Origin: Diphasiastrum complanatum
Taxonomy: Eukaryota; Streptophyta; Lycopodiopsida; Lycopodiales; Lycopodiaceae
Direction: 5' to 3'
Length of the DNA stretch: 64,000 nucleotides
Assembly: GCA_029204225.1 (NCBI GenBank)
Contig: CM055112.1
Coordinates: forward strand, 29,414,703-29,478,702
A model generated the notes under the pieces. The model saw nothing but the letters and a program-made list of their open reading frames with translations, had not been told where the DNA came from and made no database searches. Below, piece after piece: positions 44,753-58,133 of this stretch (positions within the stretch are counted from its first letter, which is position 1; each line of letters opens with the position of its first letter). Both the position numbers and the translations under genes were made by a program.

Positions 44753-45100
44753 TGAAATTGTTTGCGACTTTTCTCCTGTCTTTTCTAGAAATTTGCGTGA
44801 AATTTTCTACCACTTTCTAGCAGTTTTCCATAAACTCTCTTTTTCGAGAACTTTTTGAGAACTTTTCTAGATCTCTTCCAAACTCTTTCAAGACATTTTT
44901 AAAGTGTTTTTCGAGAATTTTTTGCGACACTCAATTTGTAATGAAAAAGTGTTTTAATTTTCGTAAAGCATTTTCGAGAATTTTTCTAGAATTTTTCTAG
45001 TATCTTTCTCTAATTTTTCTAGAAAGTTTCTAGTATTTTTCTTCAAATTTTCGAAAAATTTTCTAGCATTTTTCTTTACTACTTTTGAGTGAATTTTAAT
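44735..45100. promoter_or_regulatory. T-rich array of heat-shock-element-like TTCnnGAA motifs
   Basis: TTCTAGAA or TTCGAGAA occurs about seven times between 44739 and about 45020, embedded in T-rich DNA with many half sites (TTTTCTAG, GAATTTTTC). TTCnnGAA is the core of the plant heat-shock-factor site. Spacing between cores is irregular, so strong cooperative binding is not certain. It could also be a simple degenerate repeat. Confidence 0.4.
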
Positions 45101-45532
45101 TTTATTTTTCAAGAATATTTCGTGAAATTTTCTATTATCTTACTAAAATTCTCTTGAGAACCTTTTGTTAGTTTCTCAAATTATTTTTTTAGGATCTTGC
45201 GAGAATGTTTCATGAAACTTTCTAAGATCTTTCTAGCATTTTTTTTTCCCTTTTACAAACAGTCTTTCCCGTTACTAAGACTGATCTGTCAAATCATATT
45301 TTGAAACTCTAAGCCATGCACGCCCTTACTAATGGAAATGACAGATGTCATATCACCATGACACGTCATCATCCTCTCCACACCGCCACTACATATCATA
45401 CTCATTTTCTATTTTCCTTATCACACTTTCTTCTTGTATTTTTTATGCTCTCTTGCGCACAAAATGTTTGCGATCAAGCGATCTTTTACGACCTATTGCG
45501 ATCTACGAAGTTGTCATCAATTGTTCAACGCC

Positions 45533-47905
45533 ATGGCTTCTAGATCGAGCTCATCAATTACTTGGAAAACACGCGCAAGAATCCGCCTACCATCAATCCG
45601 GTTCTATTTGGATCAATGCAGGTTGGGCAATTTGAAAGTGGACCCTTCAGTCATTTTGTCTGAAGTCAGTACTGAGTTCGTGAACTCCATCCACGCAGTA
45701 TCTGAGGTGGATTTCAAAGTCCATGTGTGAGGACAGTTTTTCACTACTTTTGAAGAAGTATTCTGAATAGCCTTGGAATTACCATTGGATGGTACCCTTG
45801 TCTCTACAAATAAAGATTCAGTGGATGAACCACACACTTCCTCAGCAATTGCTTCGTACCTACGAAGGGATATAAAATCTCAATGATAAAGAATACCACC
45901 TTCAAGCTGTTTTGTAAATATGCGAATCAAGCTATATTTTCGACAGATGCAGATGCTACAATCTCAATGCAAAATTTTGGCTGTATATTGGATGCGCTAG
46001 CCGGAAATCTTGTATGCTTTGGTATCATTGCATACAAGGCTTTTTTGAGGTGGATCAAGCACCAAAAATTTTCTGAAGTCGGAGCACATGTTTCGCGATT
46101 ATGCGAACATTTTGGAGTGTTAACTGATCAAGAGAAAACCATGCTGATGGGAAGGATGTTGCCTCCAAAACCCATCAACTTTTCTAGCCTCCTGACAGTT
46201 CCTTCCATAGCAACTATAGCAGTTGTTGTGCCAGCACTTGAGGTAGCTACTACAACTACTATGGACATTGATGCTGGAACTTCTCAGACGGATGCAACTG
46301 TTACCACTACCATGGATACTGATGGAGCTGCTGCTGCAGATTCGTCAAAGCCAACCTCTGCTTCCACCTCACAGAAGTAGCAAAAGAATTCAAGCACCTC
46401 GGACGACGATGCCACTCAATCCGACACTTCAGACAGCGGTCGAACAGCACCATTAGGTGACACTGGGACAACGAACGATCAAGAGGATGGACCAGATAAC
46501 CAACCCCAGTGGTTCCGCACCATGTCAGAGAAAGCCTAAAATTTGGTGGCTGAAATTTATGAGTTTGATGACCGTAGAGTTCATTAATTCAGAGAGAAAA
46601 TTCATAGACTCTCTCAAGGAGTCTTACGAGAAAATCGATTCGCTCGAATCAGACAACACTCAACTGATTGAACGAAATCGTTTCTTCGAAACACAACTTC
46701 AGACTATAATCAACAAAGCTGATTCTTTGAAGAAAGACAATAAGGTGATTGAGGCCAAGTCTATAAATTATTGGACTAATATTAATTCTTTAAAACAACA
46801 ACTACTGGATGCTAATAAGCACAATGTCGCACTCCAGAAATATTCGCAGGAGGAGCAAGCGACACGAATAAAGACAGAAACTGCACTTGCCTTGTGCAGC
46901 AATGTAGGTTCCATTACCATAGACCTCTCGAAATTAAACCAACTCCAAAGCCAGATACTCAAAAAATTTCGAGTCGAGTTTCTGCAACCGCTCGAGGATG
47001 TGAAGACACTTGTCGAAGAAGAGTTGGCTGAGTTGAAGGAGTTGTCTAGTGAAGCCTCCCACACTTGTAGCGGGCCCGACTCACACGAAGAATACCTTCA
47101 CATTGATGATCTCACACAGCAACTTCAAGTTGTGTTTGTCTGTTCGGGAGTCATTGATCATCTAGAGTATTTGGAGGCAGTAGCAAAGATCGAAAAGCTC
47201 GAACAGGTGTTGTCAGATCTCAAGTAGCGATTGAAAGACCAGAAGTTAGCTGCTGAGTTGCAAACTCAAGGTTTGGCAACAACAACTACTCAGGCAAAGC
47301 GACCACTTCGAAACCAATCGAAGGTATGTGCTAAAAGATTCAATGCATTTACTGAATGGTTCTGGAAGTGGTATCCACAAGCATTTAATGTTGAATTACA
47401 ATGGCATGTGGATTACATGATGCTACCAGGCGTAGTAGACATCACCTTCGACAAGTGGAAGACACCATGGAAAAAGGATGACTTTCTCTGGTTATGGGCC
47501 CAGTTATCTATCGAGCAGAAAGGATGGCTCTACTGGGGCATAATTCAGGGAAAATTCCTCGTCATGCCTTTCGGTTCAGTTCAGTTATACATAGGCTCTT
47601 CTGCTATGTATGCTCTCGAATACATTCGTTTTAAAGAATTTCATTGTTTGCAAAATGAAGACAATAAGCGACTATTTTGGAAGTGAAAGTCGCAGTTCCA
47701 ATTGTACAAACCAAAAGTTGTTGCAGATTTAGGCGCTTTCGATGATACAGTGATTATTTTACAAAGATTCGACACAATCTGCAAGACCGAAGAAAGTTAC
47801 TTCATTACAAACAATTTTGTACATATTCATTTTGGCAATTTGGAACTTTTGCAACAAAGACAATATTTTTTGTTCAAAATCTTTATGTTAAAAGCTCTTT
47901 TATAA
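45533..47905 (+). pseudogene. Decayed coiled-coil protein of unknown family, carried by an LTR element
   Basis: The best start is 45533 (GCCATGG context; MASRSSSSITWKTRARI). Frames used are 45533-45880, 45883 to about 46570, then about 46570-47905. Segment 1 has LEVDPSV-like LKVDPSVILSEVSTEFV. Segment 2 has KLFCKYANQAIFSTDADATI and WIKHQKFSEVGAHVSRLCEH, then an acidic Thr/Ser linker. Segment 3 is a long coiled coil (DSLKESYEKIDSLESDN, QLIERNRFFETQLQTI). A Trp-rich domain follows (FTEWFWKWYPQAFNVELQWH, DDFLWLWAQLSIEQKGWLYW). No zinc knuckle, protease or RT motif, and no clear membrane segment. It lies between an integrase tail and a polypurine tract, the position of env-like or additional ORFs in gypsy elements. 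Most stops fit C-to-T changes. Confidence 0.6.
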
Positions 47906-48412
47906 GATTTTCAACTCGCTATTGTAAAGAAATCACACTTCATAGTGATTCAAATCAAGATAGAAAGTTAACTCAAGAGCTGTTTGATGGAACATTGCTC
48001 CCGGTTAAGCTTGAAGAATTCAGCAATCTACCAGTTGGCCGTTATACGAAATCAAAGGAAGACTTGATGTTATATGAGGCTCAACAAAATTTGGAGTTAG
48101 CCCAAAAACTACATGAAGAATTGAATCCTTTGTGAATCTTCATTCTTGCCTATGTCATGATGATGATTTTATGTGATGCTGAATCTAGATTTTTGAACTG
48201 TTGAAGATGTTTTGAAGTTTTGTTTCCAGTTCTCATCAATAATTCACAGATCAAATTCAAAGAACAACAAAGGCACATATACTCTAAGTTGAAGAAATAT
48301 CTAAAGGAAGAACATATGAAGAAATATCTTTTTACCTCAACAAAAATCTGAAGAATAGATTGTTTCGCGAATGATCCTCGAAATAAAGATTATATGTTCA
48401 CGAGGACATTTC

Positions 48413-48433
48413 ACATTTGAGGAAGGGGATATG
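48413..48433 (+). promoter_or_regulatory. Polypurine tract and probable 3' LTR start
   Basis: TTTGAGGAAGGGGATA is followed by TGTGATGCCACGAAA, the layout of a PPT beside an LTR. It would close the element carrying the coiled-coil frame. The LTR sequence after it does not visibly match the end before 44214. Confidence 0.45.
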
Positions 48434-49213
48434 TGATGCCACGAAATTATTAAATATTGAATATCAATCCAAATATGGCATGATATACTCGAAAATGAAG
48501 ATATGAGCTAGATAAATATAAATCATGAATTAAAAGAGTCATTAACCTGCAAGTAACTGTTTCGAACATTACTTGTTCATATGTCTATGCACTCTGACTA
48601 GTTTAAGTATACGATATAAACTTAGTACATAGGAAACACATATTAAACCCACAAGATTAGGACGTACATAACCAACATATCCAAGAAGATAGTATTGATT
48701 CGAGATAAAAACAAAACAGATGTAAATGAGTACAACAAGTTTGCAGATCGAAGCCGCGTACTCTAAGCTATCTTTGAGCGACTAAAAATAAGTCTGAATT
48801 AAGCACAATGCTGATAAGCAGTAAGCGCAATAGCAATCTCTAATCAACTCTAACGAAATTAGCTAGAATGCTCAAGAGTGTCCAAGCTCGCAGACTTGAG
48901 AGAGAACGCTAACTATTCAATACTTGATGATTGATCTTCATCCTTGAGATGTAGAAATATGAATAGCTATTAATACTAAGCAATTAGACCGTCAAATGCG
49001 TCATCCAGTTGGCTATGATGTGTTTGCATCCATCTAGTTAGGACTTCTCAAAAATTACTTGCTTGATGAATTAATGCAAGTTAGTGGCTTTGTGAGCCGT
49101 TTCTGAGTAGTTATGCAGATTGTGTAAAAACACGAAGAAATCTACATGTCTAGATAAAAATTGGACGAAGATTAAAATGTCGATTAGTCGATTAGTAGGA
49201 GAATAATCCAACA
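48434..49213 (-). mobile_element. Copia family-B-like LTR, minus orientation (left end uncertain)
   Basis: The right end reads GAATAATCCAACA (49213), followed by CTCCCCCTTAATCT, a minus-strand polypurine tract. In minus orientation the LTR begins TGTTGGATTATTCTCC, like other family-B LTR starts. The left part overlaps the putative LTR start at 48432. Confidence 0.65.
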
Positions 49214-49340
49214 CTCCCCCTTAATCTAAATCCATGAATGTCTTGACCTTAACACTCAGTTCTGCACAAAACTTTTTGTGCGCATTCAAGCTTAATGCTT
49301 TAATAAAAATATCTGTTGTCATCTCTTGCGTTCATGTGAA
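49214..49340 (-). pseudogene. C-terminal tail of copia family B polyprotein
   Basis: The minus strand reads EMTTDIFIKALSLNAHKKF, then CAELSVKVKTFMDLD and a stop, directly before the polypurine tract. This parallels VVDIFTKALSVNAHNRF and the FMDPD end at 30180-30277. The rest of the element is missing. Confidence 0.75.
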
Positions 49341-49766
49341 CTCAAGGGTGAAGGTCTGTCCTAAGCTCTTAAAGTCCAAAAGAATTATTGGCTTATCATT
49401 CACATAAAGCAAGTCTTGAATCTTAAATGAAAATCAAATAAGACTTTAAATCAAAGTAGACATGGAAACTAATACTTGAAAACAATGCATCTCATAATTC
49501 ATTCACACAACAATGGAAGCACTGAGGGTTCAAGATGGGGACCACCCCCCCCCCCCTCTCACAGTTTTAGGGTTCTTTTCTTGTCATTATACAAATTCAA
49601 TTGGCCAATGCCAATTACATATACCAGTGGATTCCAATAGGGGTCTCAAAGTAGGAACATCAACTTAACATAGACTTAGTTCCTTTCAATGATCTTAATT
49701 CCATATCTAGCTTAACAAAATCATAGAAATTTCTTCATAAGTCTTAATCCTTCTAACATGCAATTA
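49341..49766. other. AT-rich DNA, no gene seen
   Basis: A C run of 11-12 bases near 49546 is the only notable feature. Confidence 0.4.
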
Positions 49767-50105
49767 TGTTGGATCTTAGATTCTTGACATGCAATCATGA
49801 TGGTTCTTAGATTCTTGACATGCAAACATGATGGTTCTTAGATTCTTGACATGCAACAGTCATGAAGTGACATGCATAGTCATTAGGCAATGCATGGTGT
49901 GACATGCAAGCTTCAAATCTGACATGCATGGACAATAGGCCACAGATGGCATGACATGCAAGCTTCAAATCTGACATGCAAGCTCAAAATCTAACATGCA
50001 AACTTTAAATCTGACATGCATGGACAATAGGCCAAAGATGACATGACATGCAAGCTTTAGATCTGACATGCATGGACATTAGGCCAGAGATAGCTTGACA
50101 TGCAA
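49767..50105. repeat. ACATGCAA-based minisatellites
   Basis: First block: a 31-bp unit with GATTCTTGACATGCAA and CATGATGGTTCTTA, copies at 49781, 49812 and 49843. Second block: a 52-bp unit with CTGACATGCATGGACA, ATAGGCCA-AGATG and GACATGCAAGCTT, landmarks at 49921, 50013 and 50065. The middle gap holds an extra 40 bp of ACATGCAAGCT variants. Confidence 0.85.
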
Positions 50106-50170
50106 TGGTACTGATCAATCATTCTTACATATGGATAACAGATTCAAGAGCATACCATGGTTTGAGGAGA

Positions 50171-51523
<1,353 letters not shown>

Positions 51524-51530
51524 CCCCTCC

Positions 51531-52980
51531 AATGCATATAGTGTTGTCCTCAACGAAAATTTCTCAACTAAGAGTCTTAAATCTTTTAAAACGCCTCCAA
51601 AGCAATGTCTTTTTCAAAAAGCTGTTTTTGTATTTCTGTCAAAATCATGATTTGTCATTTCTTTTAATTTGCTCCTTCCAAGTAAGCTTCGAATTGAAAC
51701 CTTTCTTACTTCTAAGTTACTTGGCCAACTCGTATCAAGTTGGGTTAAGGCTTTTTTTTTTCATTCATTTAAACTCTTTGAACACTAGCATCCTTTGGTG
51801 AGTTCGTAGTTTCTTTCTCCACCGGTGATGATGAGGTTTGAACCATTTTAACTAAGATCTTTGGCTGCAACGGCTTTGGACATTCTGTATTGATATGTCC
51901 TTCTCCTGCACAATTTGAACGGAAGGAAGTATATCCAACTTGTCTTCTAGGTGCTAGCTACACATTTTGGTGAATAATGTCCTACTGCACCAGAGTTAAA
52001 ACAAGTCCTACTGCACTAAAGTCTGCATAGGAACAAATCTTCAAGTGCAAATTTTGGTTTTGACTGTTGCATTTGTGGTGGATTGCCTTGTATAAATGAA
52101 CAAGACTCATTGGCTTCACACAAATATAATATTTCTCCTGGCGTATTATACTCCACATAAACTATTGAATTATGTGAACAATCAGTATGGGTATGTCTTG
52201 AAGAATTGCATCTAGTGCACCATAGAATTGCATCTGATGCACCATAGACTTGGATTTGTACTTCTCCTTAACTTCCAATATCTGTACTTGAAGATCATGC
52301 ATTCTAGAAGTCAAGTCTGCAATTTTCTTTTTCATATGCTTGTCGGATTTTTGGACAGGCTCGATTTTCTTAGATGTCTTTTTTATTTTCTTTTAATAAT
52401 TTGAGTGTCTTTTGATGTATCAGAACTCGAAGAAATAGACTCAGAGCGTAAGTCGGAAGAAGAGTCATTGTCTTCAGTCCAAAAGTCTTCGGCTTTGGTA
52501 TAGCTCTCTCTTTCATGCAATTGTCAATGTCCCAAAATTCCATTCAACATTGTCGACAATATCGATCCATCGTAGAAGGTAGGCCTACCAAATACCATTC
52601 GATTTGCATAACCACTACATATTCTCCCACTAGCTTGCCGATAAGATTTTGAACTTTGTGAGTATATCTGCGTAGATATTCTTTATTTTTCTTCCACACT
52701 GAATTTAGTTGAGTAGGCACTCGTGTTGAATATCCGATTTCTTGGAATTGTTTAAGGAACACCTCCTTAAGTTGATCCCAGGTTGTGATCGTAGCTTTGT
52801 CCATCTGACTATACCAAATTCGTGTCTGCTTTCGCAACAGTCCAAAAAATCCATAAACTACAACTGTTCCTTCATTATTAGAAACGACAATAGATTCAAA
52901 CTACGACATATAATTGTCATGATCATCCGACGATGTGCCTTTAAAATAATCATATTTGATCTTGGAAAACTCTTGTTGTT
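51531..52980 (-). pseudogene. Ty3/gypsy gag with zinc knuckles, minus strand
   Basis: The frame 52837-52544 reads RIWYSQMDKATITTWDQLKE, VFLKQFQEIGY and EYLRRYTHKVQNLIGKLVG, the retrotransposon gag core (W-x-L-x-x-F-x-x-F pattern). Further along the minus strand, about 52010-51880 encodes a knuckle CFNSGAVGHYSPKC (second Cys changed to Ser) and CAGEGHINTEC. No polymerase domains follow before the LTR at 51523, so pol was deleted. Confidence 0.75.
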
Positions 52981-53016
52981 ATATTTGTATAATAGGAAAA
53001 CACACAAGCAACACCA

Positions 53017-54133
53017 ATGGATCAAACCAATGATAACCCGACTTTTGATTTATCAAACCCATCCAATGTGGCACAAGCTCTCGAACTTTTATATCAACAA
53101 ATTCAAGCCACTAATAAACAGCTTCATGTAACTAATCAAAAGAACCAAGACTTGGAGTCCAGGTTAGCCAAGCAGAAGAAGCATGTAGTTCCATCTCCCG
53201 TAAAATTGTTTAAGGGAGAGAAGAAAGATAGGAACTTGCAAGTGGTAAGTTCATGGCTTAATGTTTGGAACAAACACTTTGGCATGAACCAATTCCTAGA
53301 ATGTGAAAAGTTATCCACTGTTACTATGTTCCTTAAAGAAAGAGCCTTAGTATGGTGGGATGACCTAGTTGCAAAAGGCAATCAACCTTGTACATGGGAA
53401 GATTTTTGCATAGTATTTAGGGAATACTTTCTACCACTGTTAGATGACTATGAACACTCCCAAAAGTTGAGTCATATAACAATGAATAAAGGTTTGGAAC
53501 AGTTTTTTCAAGATTTTCATGAGTACTTGAATCCACTTTATAGTGACATTTCCACCCAAAGTACAAATGTTAATGTTTATTGATGGGTTACCAAAATATT
53601 ATCAAGTGGATGTTCATAGGAACCATCCAAAAACCCTTGAGGATGATATTAGGGTTGCAAAGTTTTTTTATGACACACCTAAGCCACATAGGGGTCAACA
53701 ACCTAATGAGCAGAAAATAGTTTTTCAATCTAAGAGGAAGGATAGGGATAATGTTAGTGAAACACATCCCAATTCCAATAATCCTAAGAAAACAAAAAAA
53801 AACTTTAAAAACAATCAGGGTCGCATTGATAAGGCTGAAGCTCGTAAGAAGAACCTGTGCTTCAAGTGCAATGGCAAGGGTCACCTTGCACGAGATTGCA
53901 TCAAAAAACCAGCTTCTACCTCAGGTAATCTATCTCAAAGTAATGAGATGAATGTTTATTTCCTTAGTTCTTTAGTTTTTGGTCCTAATGACCTTATTTG
54001 CACTAAAGGTAGAGTTAAAGATCAAGCTGTTAATGTCCTTTCTGACACAAGATCGACTCATAGCTTTATTAATGTAAATTTGGTGCAGACGCTAAACCTT
54101 CCCACCAAAAAAAGTGAAAAAAATATTGTGTGA
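53017..54133 (+). pseudogene. Ty3/gypsy gag and protease start
   Basis: Gag starts at 53017 (MDQTNDNPTFDLSNPSNVAQ). It has a gag core with ERALVWWDDLVAKGNQPCTW, FCIVFREYFLPLLDDY and LEQFFQDFHEYLNPLYS. It shifts frame near 53555 into FIDGLPKYYQVDV, a Lys-rich linker, the zinc knuckle CFKCNGKGHLARDC and protease-like VLSDTRSTHSFIN. The retropepsin D-x-G/T-S/A is altered (DTRST), so the protease is probably dead. It is head to head with the minus-strand gag at 51.5-53 kb. Confidence 0.88.
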
Positions 54134-54676
54134 CAATGGCATCAGGAATGAATTTTGTGTTTATGGATTATGTTGTTCCTGATTTAGAATTGCACATACA
54201 AGACTACTCTGAAAAAATAGAATTCCATGATGTTGCATTAGAAAATGTGGATATTGTTCTCGGGCAACAATGGCATTTTGATAAAAATAAGTTATTAAAA
54301 ATCGATTTTGTTGAAAAATCTTTATCTTTTATGCATGAGAATTCTTTAATTAAGATCATGGCTAGTTTAAGTGTTGACACTGAAAATGTTAACCCTTATT
54401 CTAAACAGAAACATAACAATAAATCAATAATGAGCAAAAGTACAAGATATCAGTGTATTAGCATTAGCCTCAACACGAGTTAGAGAGAGAGAGATAGAGA
54501 GATAACAAGTAAAAAAAAATGTGTGGATTCAAAATGGCATGAGATAGCTACAAAGCTTTGGTTCTTCATCACAAAATCTGAGGAGAGCTACACATATTTA
54601 TGAAGTTTGAGGTAGCTTGAGGTAGAACCACATCCATCCATCATTTAATGACATCTAAAGTGAAAACTAGAGTCAC
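54134..54676 (+). pseudogene. Gypsy protease-RT spacer with a small insertion
   Basis: 54130-54483 includes LENVDIVLGQQWHFDKN and KLLKIDFVEKSLSFMHE, which match the stretch after gypsy protease. Its last part and 54484-54676 carry a GAGAGAGATAGAGAG run and unrelated AT-rich sequence before RT begins, probably a small insertion. Confidence 0.6.
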
Positions 54677-55973
54677 ATGAGTATACCCAAGGAGAACACT
54701 ATAGAATTTGAAGTCTATAAAGAACTTAGGCAGGAATTCAATGATGTTTTTTTAGACCTTCCTATAGGTTTACCACCAGAAAGGACAGTTGATCATAAAA
54801 TTGAACTAATACTTGGAGCAATTCCAATTGCACAACGTCCTTATAGGATGAGTACATCGGAAGAGGCTGAGGTAAGTAAACAATTACATGATTACCTGAA
54901 AAAGGGGTGGGTACAACCTAGTAAGTCTCCTTGGGCATCACCAGTGGTTCTGGTTGCCAAGAAGGATGGGACTATAAGATTTTGCGTGGACTATAAGAAA
55001 TTGAACAAGGTAACCGTTAAGAATAAATATCCACTACCACAGATAGATGATCTAATAGACTATGTTGGTGGTGTTGGGTACTTTTCCAAGATAGATCTAA
55101 GATCGGGTTACCATCATATACGCATTAAGACAGAAGATATACCAAAAACCAGGTTTCGAACTCGCTTTGGTCACTATGAATTTATGGTGTTGTCTTTTGG
55201 TTTGACCAATGCACTGGCAACTTTCCAACAGATGATGAACAATTTGTTCAGACCATATTTGGGAAGATTCATAGTGGTATTCTTAGATGATATCCTAGTA
55301 TTCAGTAAGACTTTGGTGGAACATAAAGAGCATCTTAGGATTGTCTTGGACATTCTAAGAAGAGAAAAGCTCTTTGCCAAGGAGTCTAAATGTGATATTT
55401 GTGCTAAGGAATTGTCCTACTTGGGACATAAGATCTCTCAATGAGGATTGGAGATTGAGCCAGATCATATCCAAAGGATTATTGATTGGCCAATTCTCAC
55501 CACAATTCGTGAAATCAAGTCTTTCTTGGGGTTTGTTGGATTTTTCCATCGGCATATTCCCCAATCTGCTTGATTGGCATTTCCCCTTACCCAGGCCTTG
55601 AAAGGCTATAAGAAGCTAAGCTGAAGGGCTAAGAATCCACTAGTGGTGTGGACAGAGGATGTGAATAATTGTTTTGAGTTGCTTAAAAAAAGTGTCACTT
55701 CGACACCAATACTAATCATTAGCGATCCTAATAAGGCTTTTGTGGTTAGGACCGATGCCAATGATTATGCTATTGGAGCTGTTCTGATGCCAGATGGACA
55801 TCCTGTGGCTTATGAAAGCAAGAAACTCAATCCTGCTCAGTCTAGGTATTGTACCTATGAGAAAGAACTATTAGCAATTGTTCACTCAAGTGGAGGGGCA
55901 AATCAGAAGAGGAGGATACCTGGGAAAAGGAGGCTAATCTCCAGAAGAATTTTTCAAATTTATGAGGAAGGAA
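54677..55973 (+). pseudogene. Ty3/gypsy reverse transcriptase and partial RNase H; integrase lost
   Basis: The RT holds [69 protein letters not shown] and the active site [11 protein letters not shown], then a stop at 55442. The RNase H (about 55643-55880) holds VVRTDANDYAIGAVLM, VAYESKKLNPAQ and YCTYEKELLAIVHS. It then jumps directly to a purine-rich tail (ATGAGGAAGGAA) next to the LTR at 55974, so the rest of RNase H and all of integrase are deleted. Confidence 0.9.
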
Positions 55974-57042
55974 TGTTACATACCTATGTAACTAGCAATA
56001 CTTCAGACCCCTATTAGTCCATTTAGTGTTGGGGGCTACATGGCAAGGTACCCTTAGGAGTAAGAGATTGTACCCTTGGATAAGGACAGACAAGTGACTA
56101 TACCTTAGTCAGAGGTATGGAGTCATATGACCCTTGGATAAAGGGTATCCTTAGAATCAAGGATAAGTGCCTTAGATAAAGGTACTAGTGTCCCTAATTA
56201 AGGACAAGTAGGTGTCTATGCCTTGGATGGAGGTAGGGAACCTAGAAAGGTCTTAGAAAGTCATTGGATGACTATATTTCTAAACCTTGGGCCTCAACCT
56301 TTAACCATATCACTTTATTGGTCTTGGACCAAAGTATACAAGCACAACTTGGGCAATGGGTCCTAGTAGGAGGGCGCCCTCCTAAAGGATCCATTGAGTT
56401 TCAAGTTTCACAAGAATAGTAATCAAAGAGTCATAAGTTATGGAAGATGTCTGATGACCTTTCATAAGCATATGAAGGCCCTTGAACTCTTCTAGGCCTC
56501 TCTCTTTCTCATTGGATGTGCATGGAACTCCATAGTGTATTGGAGAGAACTAAATGCCATCTATATAAGAGGAGTAGGGCGCCCATTGGGAGGGAGAGAA
56601 ATCTCTTTTGCTTACCTTGCTTATGCTCTAGTGTGGCTACTAGTGTGTAGAGTAATTCTTGTGTGTAGTATGCTAAGGGTTTAGATCTTGCTTATGGTAT
56701 GGGACATAAGCAGGGTTTGGATCTTGAGTAAACTATGGTTTGTTGTGATATGCTTGTGATCTGTTTATGGTTAGCAAGGGGGTGCTAGATAGGTCTTGCT
56801 TGGAGCTTGGATCTAGCCATGGTTGGGTGGTAAATATTTGAGGCCAGCTTGTTATCTTCCTTTGTGTTTAAGAGTAGGGACACAGGTGGAGGAGAGATCC
56901 TTGGAGGCTTGAAGATCCTTACTTGCAGGTGGGGGCATCTTAGCTTGGAGTTGGAGAAGCATCTTGGAGCTTGCAGGTTGCTTGGAGGATATTTGGAGGC
57001 TCTACCTTGGACTTGGAGGACTTTCTCCTTTTTACTTGTTAA
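55974..57042 (+). mobile_element. Gypsy LTR with U3 unlike its relative at 42.5 kb
   Basis: It starts TGTTACATACCTATGTAAC after ATGAGGAAGGA. Repeated TACCCTTGGATAA and CCTTGGATGGAGG-like phrases fill 56060-56230. From about 56680 to 57040 it matches the end of the LTR at 42521-43376 (GCTTGGAGCTTGGATCTAG, GGACACAGGTGGAGGAGAGA). The end is at ACTTGTTAA near 57040. Confidence 0.65.
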
Positions 57043-57760
57043 ATGAGCTCTAAAGCTAGCAAAGCTTTGTGGCTCGAAACAAATTGTTTTTTTAACTCCC
57101 TCTCAAAGCGTGATAGCTTAATGACTCCTAGACTCTTCCTCTACCTCTCAAACAAACCTTTGTCTAAAACCTTGGTGAAGATGTCTGCCACCATTTGCTT
57201 CATTCCAATGAAGTGGGTCTTCAACTCATTTCTTGTGACTAGGTCCCTTATCACATGATACTTGATTGCAATGTGTTTCATCTTTGAGTGAAACATGGGA
57301 TGTTTCGTCGGGTGTATTGCAGAGGTATTATCCATCTGCAAAATCAAGGACTCCTTGGTGTTCTCACCTAGTCCGTTAAGGAACTGTTTGAGACATATGA
57401 TCTCATTGGCCATCTTCACGGCTACAACGTTTCGTAGGATGACTGAGCTATGATAGTCTACTTCTTACTGATCTAGAGAATTGTTGCGTCTGCTGCAATG
57501 GTGCATCCTCCTGAGACACTTTTATAGTCGTCCTTGAGAGATGCCCAATTTGCATCATTGTAGGAGTACATCTGAAATTCTGCATCATGAGAGTAACATA
57601 GCCCATAATCCTTCGTCTGTTGAAGGTATTGTGAGATTCACTTCGCAATCTTCTAGTGTGTTGAGCCTGGATTCGTGTTGAATTGGCTCATTCTGAACAC
57701 AACATAAGCTATGTCGGACGTGTGTTATCTTCTAGATACATCAAAAATCCAATCAGTCTC
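57043..57760 (-). pseudogene. Copia RNase H remnant, minus strand
   Basis: 57648-57470 reads MYSYNDANWASLKDD and SVSGGCTIAADAT across frames. The frame 57419-57141 reads CLKQFLNGLGENTKESL, LQMDNTSAIHPTKHPMFHSK and MVADIFTKVLDKGLF. Together these are both halves of copia RNase H. 57043-57075 repeats the GAGCTCTAAAGCTAGCAAAG sequence found near 40960. Confidence 0.8.
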
Positions 57761-58133
57761 CTATAAGACGTGTGCTGCATAATCTCTTTCTCTTCTTCAG
57801 TTTTCGAACAATCTTCGTTTGTCAGGATTGTTCCTGCATGAGGGGAAACCTCAACTCAAAAAGGGCCCTATAAGAAACCCGAACTGAGTGAGAGAATGAT
57901 TAGAGAGAGAAAGTATAAACGAGTCCATGCTACCAAGAAGCTTTTATTCATGCGTTTATGAAGGAGTTTGGTTGCGTCATATCACTAGCGGAAGGAGGAG
58001 GAGAGGATAATTTTTGGTTGATCATGGTGTTCTTTCCATAAATCTTTGAAAACATTTGAAAGGTAGATTATATAACATGCTTGTATTAATGATTTACATG
58101 TTTGTTTTGGTTTCGTGTAAATCGTTTTTTGTG
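57761..58133. other. Short unexplained stretch, no gene
   Basis: AT-rich with a GAGAGAGAAAG patch. No motif was recognised. Confidence 0.4.
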
